Origin: Patiria miniata
Lineage: Eukaryota; Echinodermata; Asteroidea; Valvatida; Asterinidae
DNA length: 64,000 nucleotides
Assembly: GCF_015706575.1 (NCBI RefSeq)
Contig: NW_024037059.1
Coordinates: 29,956,129-30,020,128 of the forward strand
Direction of reading: 5' to 3'
The first letter of the stretch is position 1; the number at the start of each line of letters is the position of its first letter. A model generated the notes under the pieces. It saw only the letters and a list, made by a program, of their open reading frames with translations, did not search any database and had not been told where the DNA came from. The translations under genes were made by a program, and so were the position numbers. Shown here one piece after another: positions 33,709 through 44,262 of the stretch.

Positions 33709-34572
33709 TTATGCCCCGCGGCGAAACCGAAGGGGCATACAGTTTCCGCCTTGTCCTTCCGTGGGTAGGTGGGAGTGGGAAGGCATACACCGCGTTATGG
33801 GGAAGTTTTTTATTGTTAGGCAAATTAGGACCGAGTTATGGGGACTTTCTGCTGTCCCCATAGCATTTTCAGTCCCCACAAATACCTTGCACAGACGAGT
33901 GTATAAGTCCCCACAATTACGGAACAAGAATGTGTGTGTGAGTGTCCGGATAAATCTTGTCAGTGCGATAACTTGAGAAATACTTTACATATGAACTTCA
34001 AATTTGGTTTGTGGATTGTCCTTGGCAATCCTAAGAAGCCTATTGCATTTGGGGCCGGAAGGTCAAGGGTCAAGGTCACAGTGGCTAAAACAAAAGAAAT
34101 TTTGTCAGCGCCATAACTTGAGAAATACTTGACACATACGAACTTCAAATTTGGTTTGTGGATTGTCCTTGGCAATCCTAAGAAGCCTATTGCATTTGGG
34201 GCCGAAAGGTCAAGTGTCAAGGTCACATTGGCTAAAACAAAAAAAAAATTGTCAGCATGATAACTTGAGAAATACTTTGCATGTGAACTTCAAATTTGGT
34301 TTGTGTATTGTTCTTGGTAATCCGAAGAAGCCTATTGCATTGGGGGTCAAAAGGTCAAGGGTCAAGGTCACAGTGGCTAAAACAACAGAAATCTTGTATT
34401 ATTCTAAGATCATAGGGATTAATTCATATAAAACCTACAGAAAACACTAATGCTGTCAATGAACGTTCCATGTGACCAAGGTACATGTAAGTTGATGTGA
34501 AAAGAGTGGTGTTATGTCATGGGAACAGTCACGGTTGCGGGGCATTTGTGTTTGTAAACACACCTGACTTGT
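33709..34572. mobile_element. Insertion carrying three 145 bp tandem repeats
   Basis: The connector is interrupted between CACGATTT and ACTTTTAGAAACTGGG, which are adjacent in units B and C. The insert starts TTATGCCCCGCGGCG and has GCGGGGCAT near its right end. It contains an inverted copy of the GGGGACCGAAAACGC repeat (about 33790-33880) and three tandem units (33952-34387) with GATAACTTGAGAAATACTT and GGTCAAGGGTCAAGGTCAC. The class is uncertain. Confidence 0.6.
33952..34387 (+). repeat. Three tandem repeats of about 145 bp
   Basis: The units start near 33952, 34097 and 34245. Each ends in a GGTCAAGGGTCAAGGTCAC-like block followed by AGTGGCTAAAACA. Confidence 0.85.
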
Positions 34573-34834
34573 TACTTTTAGAAACTGGGACAAAGAAGAA
34601 AAGGAATCAAGGAAACAAAATAAACTTCTCAAAAAATCAATTTAGTCTCATTAACAAAAAAAATCCTTCACCTGCAAAAAAACAACAATTTAAATCCTTA
34701 AATGAAAAAGACATTTTTCTCAAATACTTCAAAAGAAATCTCAATCTGGATCAAACAACGAATAAAAAACCTCAAAAAGAATTTGCAAGGAACTTGCTTG
34801 CCAAATGTAATTAAAGGAAGAGTAGATCATTTGC

Positions 34835-36666
34835 AGCTATCCAAAAAGTAACTGACAAAATTATATTTTATGCATACTTGGTTTAAAGATAGTAATGGCA
34901 ATAACTCATCATGGGAAAAACCAGTTGCTATTTTAATCTCACTGTACACGACCGTTACGGACATGTACACTTTCATGTACATATCATTATGTAGGCTATA
35001 AGCCAACATCATGTACACTTTTCCAGTACAAACAATACAAATGCTATTGATTCAAGTTTAGAGTTCAATGAGGCAGTCTGTCTGTGTTTACTACGGAAGC
35101 ACAAAATGGACATTACACAAATGATTTGTTTGATTGGTCTTCAGTTTTGTGATCCAAGGAATTAACAAAACTTGCAAAATATACAAAGCTTTGAATTGAA
35201 TATTTACATAGTCACGTGCCATTGTGCTTCATATACAATGTACTTTTACAAAATGAAGATTGGCAAAATACGCTTCATTAAGATTTCAGACATTTCATAT
35301 TACCTAACATAAAAGTTATGGACTTTTTTATTATTATAACATTATGTACAGTGATGACCATATTTAACAACATTACAGTAGTAAATTCAGTTTTGTGAAT
35401 TGAATGTTGAATTTAAGAAGTTACGGTCCCTTCAATCTTAAAATAGTTTGTCAGCAAAAACTGTTATACGGTTCAAGAAACATTCAACACTGTTTCTCAT
35501 TCTCCACAATTTGTCATTGGATTTCTCTTTCCAACATTATTACTGGAGAATACTACTTACACATTGTGGGGACCGAAAACGCTGTGGGGACAGCAGAAAG
35601 TCCCATAACTCGGTCCTAAGTTGCCTAACAATAAAAAAAATTCCCCATAACGCGGTGTAGGCCTACGCACATGCTGAAATACATTGAGGGAGATTAACTG
35701 AAACACACCAACGTTACCAGTTAATTCAATTTCAAACGGCTTTTACAATCTGGGTAAATATTATAATTTCAGGAATGTAGCAGATGTATATAGCCCTGGT
35801 TCAACTACAACAGGTAATGTTCTGCCTTCATTACAATAAGTAAATTGCCATCCTCCATACAGACGACCAGCGTTGAAATACAGGCTGTATTCACACACAG
35901 ATGGGTATAGGCTAATGCATACATCCTCTACTTACTGAAACCACAACTCCTAAAAGAAACGGGAACTGAACATATAGAATCTGTACCCCATATGAATTTA
36001 GTACGTCTGCTTGCTGTAGAAACCAAATATTTCTGCTTGTGGAAACATTTTACGTACGTACCCATAGAATTCAAAGCCACAACTTTTGCACTTTGGCACA
36101 CTGACTCTGTCAGACATCCATTAACAATACATGCTTTTGAGGCGGCCGAGGGATGGCCTCCGGGGCGGTCTATTTGCCTGTCACTCACAAAGTTTATTCA
36201 TAAAGTAACTGCACAGCTAGTTGCTGTCAACTCTAGTGAATCAAACCAAAATTTACTGTATGTACTCTGCCATATTCATAAACCATTAATCAATCTGAAG
36301 GGTTGATCGAGTGTATAATCGACTGATGACCCTATTTTGGCTTGTGTGCGCGCGGTGCGCTCGCACGTGCAACTCGTCGCGCGCGTGCAGCTAGCTCTTC
36401 ACATACAGTACTGCATGCTGATTGGCTAATCGTCATTTGTTTAATGGGGTTAAATCTGGTCGCTGGTGATCGCTAAGTGATTATTCATTACTTCCCGAAC
36501 CACTGCGTGCTGTAATTGGTTGTATGTAAATGAAGTGATGATATCATAGCTCATTAAACTTTGTCACCTAGCCTGTGCATACTTATTGTAATGTGTATAA
36601 TTGGATGTAGGTTAGCGCTGGTTCAAGTACAGCGGTTAGTTTTTCGGAGGGCCATAATCAGGCAAA
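34835..36666. other. 3' flank of TRIM D
   Basis: Unit DNA shared with A and C; includes the GGGGACCGAAAACGC repeat (35567-35657). The AATAAA nearest to the gene on the - strand is about 470 bases downstream (around 36191). No other gene is seen. Confidence 0.5.
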
Positions 36667-38561
36667 TCACATCCGCTCAAAGATCTTAAGGGAATGTCGG
36701 GCAGCAACAACTACGTCGCCAGCGGGTGTGAATGCCATTCCTAATGGATTGAACAACCCTTGAGCTACTGTTGCTACAAATGCAACATTTGAATCGTAAC
36801 GCTGCACTTCAGGGTCGCCCCTTTTGCCAGAATGAACAGCGACATAGATGGTCTCATCATCATCACACAGGACACCAGCTGGCTGAGCAGCTTTGCCATT
36901 CACTAATGTCTTGACATTGAACATCTCTTTACCTTCAAAGTTGACGCACAGCAAACTTTTGCCCTCGTAGTTTGTGAGGACTAAACAGCCAAAATTGCTT
37001 ATTGCCAAGTAATTGCTAACCATGTTATTTGAGATGCTTGCAATCAACGATCCATCCAGGTTGTGGACACTGATGACCTTTCTTCCCCTGTCAGCGACTG
37101 CTACTCGTTGACTGTCAACAGCAACAGCAGTGAGGCTACTCTCTGATCGCTCATCGACATCGTCAGCCAAAGGTGTAAACTCGCGAACAAAGTGGAGCTC
37201 AGTGTCCAAAACCTTCACCCTTCATCATGGGACACCGCAACGCCCCGAGGAGCTTCCAACTGATGCCTAGCATCTCCCTGAGCGACCGATGTTTTATACC
37301 GACCAGTTGAGCTAAACAACGATAATCGTTTCAAATTTACGTCAGTTACTACAATGTCCCCGTTTGTGAAACATGCAACATCCCTGACTCCTTGAAATTT
37401 CCCGTCACCATTACCTTCTTTGCCGAACTCTTCCTTTAACTGCCATTTCTCGCTGACACAGACCTCCCCAAGATCTGCATCACTAACAACATCTTGACAT
37501 CTGACACCGATGAACGCTGGACCATGATTCACCGGCTCACACTTGAGCTCTTTCTGGAATTCCAAGTTGTGCATCACCTTCGGCTTGAGCTCCAAAAGCT
37601 CGAAATCATCGGCTTGACTCATCAAGTCATTTACTGCCGCGATGGTCTGATCTGCGCGTTCCATCTGCTCACGGTTGTGCGTGAGCGCCTTTTTGTACAC
37701 ACTGTCTCTCTCCTGACCAATTTCGTCGACCCTTTTGGTGAGAAGCTTTGCTTTGTTTCTGATTTTAGTGATCTCTGCCTCCGCTTTTGCATCAATATCA
37801 CTACGAGCCTGAGCCAGTTTTGTTTGCAATCTATTTCGTGCATGTTCAATAGACTTTTCAGTAGATTTGAAGTGCTGCCTGCTCTTCTCAAACTCCTGCA
37901 GTATGTTATTGACCTCACTGCGGAAGGACCTGATAGAGTCATCAATCTTTAGGAAATTGTGCTTTGCCGACCGATGATCTAATGCAGCACACAAAGAGCA
38001 GATTAAGGTGTCGCAGGTGTCACAGTAGAAATACAAAGGATGGTCGTTGTGGACCGTACACATTTGGGTGATGGGTTTGATATGTTCTGCTGGAGGCATC
38101 TTTGGTTTCTGCCAATCTCCCAGTGAAATGATTTTATGGTCTTTGGTGGACTTGACCCTCTCATGAGCTTCACGGCATTTCTGGCAGAGGTTATCACTAC
38201 AGTCAAGACACAACGAAGTGGCCTTGCCTTCTCCACAGTCACATGTGGCGGTAGGTGCTGATGCTTCTCCTAATACCGCCTCCTGTTGTTGGACCTCATC
38301 GACAAGAGAACTAAGAAAGAAAGACGAAGAAAGACTCTGCAATCCTCTATCAGGAACTTGCATCTCTCTCCTGCAGACTGGACATGTTATCTTCTCTGCC
38401 TCTGGCTTCTGTTTGCTCATCATCTCTTCCAGACACTTCAGGCAAAAGCTGTGCAGACAGTCCAGCATCTTGGGATCCTTGAAACGACAGCAACAGATCG
38501 GACATTCCAGATGTCCCTGGCTGATCTTGTCCAAGACAGTTTTGGCTGCAGCCTCCGCCAT
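36667..38561 (-). pseudogene. TRIM-NHL gene D, frameshifted
   Basis: The N-terminal frame (38561 to 37215) has an intact RING, both B-box-like modules, coiled coil and the first propeller repeats. At about 37217, 29 bases present in B are replaced by 4. This net 25 bp loss shifts the frame after VAVSHD. The rest of the propeller remains open as a separate frame (37218 to 36667) ending KIFERM. The first B-box-like module is also one residue short and has S in place of a histidine. A truncated RING/B-box/coiled-coil protein of about 448 residues could still be made, and such forms can act as dominant-negative partners, but that is inference. Confidence 0.85.
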
Positions 38562-38639
38562 ATTTCAGATGTGACCTAATCAAAACAGAACAAAACATGT
38601 GTCTGAAAAAGTTCAAAATCATAACAAACAGGTGATTGC

Positions 38640-39075
38640 CCCATAGAGCTGTGCATCAGAGCCGGGTACCCGAGTACCCGACCAAGGAACCAGTTCCAGA
38701 TTATGGAATCAAGTACCCGTAGCCAACTTTGCAAATTACTTAACTTCTCAGTCACTGAAAAAGAAATGTTTTGAATGTCAGTGGGAAAATGTCAAAATGA
38801 ACAACAGGATACATGGAAAATCAAATCCAATTTCACATTTAACGATGCATTCGAAAGTTGCAGTTTTCACCACATAGCAAAAGAGCTCACTGTATACACC
38901 CTATCTAGCCGTAATGCAGCACCGATGTGGTAGTATTATTATGCGGACCTTTATAAACAATCTGAACAGCAACTTTTCAGATTTGAATGGTTGACTTGGG
39001 TTTCTTTAACGGGTACCCGTATTTTTTTCAACAGGGTACCCGGTTCCTTTACTGCCCGTAAGTGCACACCCCTAT
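38640..39075. mobile_element. GGTACCC-rich MITE upstream of TRIM D
   Basis: Begins GAGCTGTGCATCAGAGCC and ends GTAAGTGCACACCCCTATG; the ends are partial inverted repeats. This is the cleanest single copy. Confidence 0.6.
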
Positions 39076-39494
39076 GTCCACATTTCTTTTGAAACACCGT
39101 ACCAGCCTGGAAATCTAAATGTAACAGGAGATTCATTTGTATATATTGACTGCATGCTAACTCTTTGGGAGTTAAATATAATAAAATGGGAGTATAGCCC
39201 TAATGTAAAACAGGACCAAAGATATAGACTTAGATTTTAGACTTCGATTCAGAAAAGAGAATTCAATATTTTTTTTCTCTAAAAGCATCATGTTTATTTC
39301 AAACGTTGGTTGGAAGGAACACCATCTTCTCGCTCATCACATTTACTGAAATGCTAAATATTCCTTCAAATCTCATGCATAATTTTCCTGGTAGGCCTAT
39401 AGGCTATATTTAACATGTTCAAAAACAAAGCGAACGCACGAAAAGAAAAGACTCGTGCAAAATCCAGCCAAAATGCTGTATGTAATGAACTCAC

Positions 39495-39560
39495 CTACTT
39501 CAACTGGATCAACAGTTATAGCTGAAGAATTCCACCACAAACATAATACTTTCGCCAAAT
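39495..39560 (-). other. Candidate 5' non-coding exon of TRIM D
   Basis: Block ending GTTGATCCAGTTGAAGTA, then donor gtgagt on the - strand. The acceptor at 38576 would remove about 0.9 kb, the shortest and least disturbed of the four. An orphan copy of the block ends at 52093. Confidence 0.4.
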
Positions 39561-40171
39561 GTAAAAAAAAGTATGGCAAAACTACCATCAACTTGTAAGT
39601 TGTAAACCTTTTAGGCTTATAATGTGTACATGTCAGGCCTATACTTTATCCTCATGCAATGAATGGTGCAACAAAAGCTAAATTCCTTTACCGAACACAA
39701 GAAAAAACAGTCGCTATTTGTGTCACACAGTACCATAACAAAGCAACACTATGATCATGGTCTTTATTCAAGTTCAATATAGGCCCACATACGAACATAC
39801 AAACAAGCACTGAAAATGCCATTGATTCAAGTTCACAGTTCAAACAGGCAACTCTGTCTACGGAAGCACAAAACGGACATTGCACAAATATCAACACTGC
39901 ATGTGTTTTTATAACTGATGATGCATGTATTGTATACATGTATACCAATAGGATTTTATACTTTGAAAGATATGAAAATGGAAAAAGGAGGGTTAAAAAT
40001 AAGAACTGCAAACGAGGATGTGTTAAAGTATCCAGGATATAAAGCTACCAATCAGGAAATATATACCCTACGTTTCACGCCTGCGTACTATTGGAGTGAC
40101 TTTACCCAGTTGTAGTAGAAAGAATAGCACATGGTAAGGGTAAGGTGGCTTGGCTTAAATCCTGGACACAA

Positions 40172-40350
40172 CAGAGATGCCACTTTTCAGGTTTTAACCT
40201 GAATTCAGGTTGTTTTTCAAATGTGACAACTTAAAAGTGCTGGATTTGGTCTGAAACATCCAGAAAACACATTTTTGAAAGGGGGTAAGGGTAGTTTCAG
40301 ATTTTTAGTAGTGTTTCTGGCTATGTATTGATATATTGGTGGCATCTCTG
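40172..40350. mobile_element. MITE with CAGAGATGCCAC ends, copy 1
   Basis: The ends CAGAGATGCCAC and GTGGCATCTCTG have direct repeats acacaa on both sides (40166-40171, 40351-40356). The same insertion is at 52762-52941, but it is absent from units A, B and C. It inserted before the 39-47 / 52-60 kb duplication. Confidence 0.8.
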
Positions 40351-41037
40351 ACACAAGAAGAGCCCATTTTTTAAAGAACACCAGAGTCCAGCCACAAAAT
40401 GATTGAGACCCAAGTAGGAACATTACAGCAAAAATAAAAACAGGAAAGTAACCCTTAGTACAGCTGGTCGGACTGCCTGTGAAATTATTCTCTCTGGCAT
40501 TACATGCTGTTATTGTGAAGAACACAATAAAAGAAGGCCATTTCCAAAGATACAACAAGTGACACATTTTTGGAAATTTCCCTTAGTAGTTGGTTTGTAA
40601 TTGGGCGAATCCGTGAATGGGTGCGCGCGCAAGCGTTGACACGACGAACACACGCGTGCATACATATCATTCATTGGTTCAGTGCGTGACATTGGGTAGC
40701 TACAATCAGCTGAATGAGAACATGTCTCGGATACTGATTTTGGGCACAATTCTAAGTATGACTCGGCAACTTTTGAATTGAAATCGAGACCCTAGAATAC
40801 TGTTTCCGCTGAATACACAGCATTCACAGAGCTAAATCTTCATCAAGTTGTTACGCAACCGTCTTTAGATATTGAGCACTTTTGTTGCTTCAAACAAACA
40901 AAAATGCGCAAATGACAAATGATCTACCCTACCTTTAGTTTTCACTGATGCAAATTCTCAATTCCATCATATTTCAAAGGAAACAAGAGATAACTGTTTC
41001 AATCATTCTCTGACCTGTGCCTTTCTCTTTTTTTCAG

Positions 41038-41127
41038 GGCAAAGGTGAAATCCTGACGTACTGGCTTGAGGGACAGGATCCAAGCTACAAGATCGACAGA
41101 ATCAAACCACCCAAACAAAACTTGTAA
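41038..41127 (+). CDS. Receptor guanylate cyclase, terminal exon (copy 0)
   Basis: Follows a strong acceptor (CTCTTTTTTTCAG). Encodes GKGEILTYWLEGQDPSYKID and nine further residues ending in QNL, then TAA. This is the last strand of the cyclase fold (MKGKGEILTYWL is near-universal in receptor cyclases) plus a short C-terminal tail. It joins in phase 0 to the exon at 2-93 to give AMK-GKGEIL. Together the two exons are intact, so copy 0 may belong to a working gene whose other exons lie to the left of the window. Splicing would have to cross the 41 kb intron that holds the antisense TRIM array. Confidence 0.9.
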   Translation, partial: GKGEILTYWLEGQDPSYKIDRIKPPKQNL

Positions 41128-42000
41128 ACATCTAGCATTATCCTAACATCATCTGCAACGGAAGTTACATAGTCCACTAAATAGCATTTAGATCAGCAAT
41201 TATTTGTAAAGAGGCAAAAACCATAACCAGCAATCAATCTGAGCCAGAAATTATACCACAGTGTGTGTAGGTCTATTTGAAAAAGCTAACAACAAATTCA
41301 AATTAGCACACAGTTTTGTGTTCACCAACAGTTTTGTTGTTCACGAGAACAGCTTTCATTTAGCAACTTTAAGAAAAAAAGGTTTAAACGCACTTGTACT
41401 TATCACTAACTTTGATCAAGCCACTTATTTACAAAGACTGAAGTATTTTGAAGTGGCATTATAATCTATTACCATCTAGAAGTTCTAACAAAAATGACAT
41501 CAAACAATCTAAAAAATGTTTTCATCAAAGAAACACACTTTGAGTTCAAACTGTTGAGAATCACTACTTTGGTATTAACTTGTATTCAAACTTCACAAAA
41601 AGAAGAAGAAATGTATACAACATCGAAAATTACTATGTAAACTATAATATATCAGACTAGTTCAAGAATCCAAAGTTTAAAGAAGAAGCAAGGCTTTTAT
41701 AGATTTGTAACAAAGATGACACTTGAATTGTCATGGTATTGATTAGAACAAAATCAGCATTGTTATCATACAAAAAAAAAGCCTGACTAGAAACGAACTT
41801 TAAATGTACCCTTGTTAATTAATGCAATATGAGGCATGCAGCTGCAAAACAAAAATAGTAGAATGTGAGGACTCGGGTATTATTCACTTTTATAAATAAA
41901 GCTTTAGCAATTTTGGATGCACAGATTTTTATAAATTGGCATAGAAGTAAGATGTGTAACATGTGAGAATGTATACAGCAAAAAAATAAAACTTAATCAG
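41128..42000 (+). other. Likely 3' UTR of cyclase copy 0
   Basis: AT-rich, with polyadenylation-type signals AATAAA at 41895-41900 and 41985-41990. Strongly conserved in the duplicate (53671-54515). Confidence 0.6.
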
Positions 42001-42010
42001 ACACTGGTGT

Positions 42011-42295
42011 ATGGAGGATTTTCTATTGTTCCTCTTCGCTTTTCCTTTGTTTATACCTGAACTTTTTCGCAACAGCTCTCATTGGTTTTGTACACGTTTT
42101 CCAACAAACCAAGGAGTCCTCGATTTGGTTTCTGTCCTCGATGCATCGATGATATTGCACGTGTTCGTCCTCGATTTGCACCATAAATATGCACAGCATC
42201 CTTTTACGAAGCCATTTTATTGTTTTGTTTTGGTTTATTCACATTCGGAATTCAAAGTTGCCAATGCCAGATGGATTCGAATTCGATTTCTATGA
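42011..42295 (+). CDS. Small conserved open frame, unknown
   Basis: 94 codons with a hydrophobic N-terminus (MEDFLLFLFAFPLFIPELF). The duplicate at 54530-54808 keeps the frame open; the differences are a few substitutions and one 6-base in-frame loss. It begins just after the cyclase polyadenylation signals. No family is recognised. It may be chance, since recent duplication alone would keep it open. Confidence 0.2.
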   Translation: MEDFLLFLFAFPLFIPELFRNSSHWFCTRFPTNQGVLDLVSVLDASMILHVFVLDLHHKYAQHPFTKPFYCFVLVYSHSEFKVANARWIRIRFL

Positions 42296-42960
42296 AGATC
42301 AGCTTTTAAAAAGGATACTTTGACAAGGTTTGCAGTGAAATCAGTCAAAAATGTTATTGTTTTTCTCCAAAAATCGATGATTTTTGCCCAAAATCTTTAA
42401 TAATAATTGGGTGTTTGAATGTTTATTGATGCTCCTCTTACCTTTAAAAAGAATTTCTGCATAGTTTGGAGAAAAGTCATTTTTTGGCCAAATTTCATTT
42501 AAAAAAGTGTTGTTTTTTTTCTTTCAATTTTGGCCAAAAAATGAAATTGCTTCAAATTGGCAGGAAAGATGCCTAAAGGACACTAGAATACATTCCAATT
42601 CGATTTCTGGACAGATAAGCTTTTAAAAAGGATAATTTGACAGAAATTTGCGGTAAAATCAGTCCAAAATGTTGTTTTTCTCCAAAACTTGATGATTTTT
42701 GCCCGAAAGCGTTAAAATATTGGGTGTTTGAATGTTGATTGATGCTCCTCTTACCTTGAACAGAATGTCTGCATAGTTTGGAGAAAAGTCTTTTTTTGTG
42801 TGCCAAATTTGATTAAAAAAGTAAGGCTAACCCCTTCTGTGTTTTTTTTTAAATTTTGGCCAAAAAATGAATTTGCTTCAAATTTGCTGGAAAGATGCCT
42901 GAAGGACCCTAGAACGCATTCCAATTTGATTTCTGGACAGATAAGCTTTTCAAAAGGATA
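42270..42960 (+). repeat. Tandem repeat of about 320 bp, 2.1 copies
   Basis: Units begin near 42270, 42590 and 42915 at ATTCCAATTCGATTTCT-like sequence followed by AGATAAGCTTTTAAAAAGGA. The duplicate at 54785-55145 has about 1.1 copies. Confidence 0.75.
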
Positions 42961-42962
42961 TT

Positions 42963-43182
42963 AATAGTCGCCCCTAGAGGTACAGATGGCGATTCGAGCA
43001 TGTATACCTCTAGGGGCGATCACTAATATAGTCGCCCCTAGATGTACTGATGACGATTCGAGAATGATAAGGCGATTAATAGTCGCCCGTAGAGGTACAG
43101 ATGGCGACTGAAGCATAGGGGCGATCATTAAAACTCGCCCGTAGAGGTACAGATGACGATTCCAGCATGTATACCTATAGAA
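42963..43182. repeat. Array of TCGCCCCTAGAGGTA hairpins
   Basis: Repeated TAGTCGCCCSTAGAGGTACA ... GTATACCTCTAGGGGCGA units; each half can pair with the next to form a hairpin. The duplicate is at 55165-55345. Confidence 0.75.
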
Positions 43183-43184
43183 GC

Positions 43185-43347
43185 GGGACTCTCTGTATCT
43201 GTATCACAAAAATGGTCATTTTCCCCTCTAGTTTCCCAACCCATTATTATTATTAATTATTAATGCAGATTTCATTAAACAAACCTCATTGTGTTTAATG
43301 GAATCTGGGTTGGGATTTTTTTCCGTGATACAGATACAGAGAGTCCC
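43185..43347. mobile_element. Inverted-repeat element, 23 bp perfect ends
   Basis: GGGACTCTCTGTATCTGTAT (start of the 23-base arm 43185-43207) is perfectly complementary to 43325-43347. A second inner pair is TTTCCCAACCCA / TGGGTTGGGA. The duplicate at about 55348-55512 has a slightly shorter right arm. Confidence 0.75.
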
Positions 43348-43587
43348 GTTTGTTAAAGCCTCTTAGAATCTATTATCTACAACATAGTTTTAGCTCCAGC
43401 TCTATGTCGAATTCCTGATGAGCATTGGAGCTGGAGTTACTCAAGATAGGGGGTTTCCCAAGCTAGAGTTTCTCAAGCTACACGATCGCCAAAACTTCAA
43501 ACTCTTGTAGTTCTAAACTACACCAGTATTGCCGTTATTTATTGTATGGTTGTTGTTTTTTGTCCTTGTGGTTTTTGTTTGTCATAG

Positions 43588-43754
43588 TTCTTGGCTTGGG
43601 TACCTATGAAGACGAGAAGGCCACTAAGGCATACAAGGCGGTCATGATCTTAACGCCTAAGACCCGACAAGAACACCGGCTATGTGTACAAGGACTGGGC
43701 ATGGAACGTCAGGATACTGTTCAACTCGCTCCATTCTTCGGAACTGGCAGATAC
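43588..43754 (+). pseudogene. Receptor cyclase ligand-binding exon, copy 1
   Basis: Encodes GTYEDEKATKAYKAVMILTP, matching the membrane-proximal ANF-receptor-type region of receptor cyclases (compare human NPR1 [21 protein letters not shown]). Bounded by an acceptor (GTCATAG) and a donor (GTAAGT). After KTRQ an extra A shifts the frame; the expected YVYKDWAWNV then lies in another frame, and a later one-base loss restores it before QLAPFFGTGRY. No transmembrane or kinase-homology exon follows; the next exon found is a cyclase exon 2.2 kb on. This is a decayed, internally deleted copy. Confidence 0.75.
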
Positions 43755-43794
43755 GTAAGTCAAAGAAAATTTACAAACTAGCTTGATGAAATTA

Positions 43795-44262
43795 AATTAC
43801 AACATTTGCAAACATCCCAAAACAAAACTGCCAAATTATTATGAAATACCTAACTTGACTGTAAGTGAATAATATTCTCTCATCCTGTGAAACCATTGTG
43901 ATGTCATTTTTAAGAAAAATTGAGTTTTTGAATCCATTTCCAACGATGGTCGGCCTACCATCATTGGGAAAAAATGACTTTTAAAAAAATACTGCCCCTA
44001 ATTCACCAAATTTAGTTAGTCCACAAGCCAGCTAGTCTGGTTCCTCGAAGGCTAGCTGACAATTTCTCGACATCTATAAATTGGTCCGTTTCATATAAAG
44101 TAGGGTCAGGCAACCAGACTACAAGAACAGCATTTTTTCTTGTTTTTTCCCCCAGCATCTATGAACAAAAAACTTGCAACAGGTGAGTGTAACAATATTT
44201 GCTATAAAAATACTAACCCCACAATCCATCCATTTCTGAAAATTACAGCAAAAGCAAAATGT
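43795..44262. mobile_element. Relative of the TTAA MITE at 8732
   Basis: The left end TACAACATTTGCAAACATCC and right end GCAAAATGTTGTAAATTCC match the ends of 8732-14800, which has the later insertions. It is in the intron after the ligand-binding exon; a relative starts near 56540 in copy 2. Confidence 0.6.

Larger units (their letters stand above)
34811..40938. mobile_element. Candidate TRIM-carrying TTAA transposon (unit D)
   Basis: The left end is TTAA + AGGAAGAGTAGATCATTTGC (34811-34834). The right end is AAATGATCTACCCTACCT (40917-40934) followed by TTAG, one base off TTAA. The ends are inverted repeats. Between them lie the complete TRIM D locus (candidate 5' exon, intron, coding exon, 3' flank) and older nested MITEs. 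The 534 bp element at 58590-59123 has both ends and about 430 bp of right-end DNA, joined by an internal deletion at a shared AGTA. No transposase is inside, so movement would have needed one supplied elsewhere. Alternative: two separate MITE ends flank a TRIM gene by chance. Confidence 0.55.

Noticed and set aside
39397-39591. Frames containing TVDPVEVGEFITYS (also 52016-52282)
   Set aside because: The apparent peptide conservation comes from the conserved donor-side block of the candidate 5' exon; frames break differently in each copy.
42963-43182. Possible CRISPR array
   Set aside because: Repeats are palindromic but spacing and spacers are irregular, there are no cas genes, and the genome is clearly animal.
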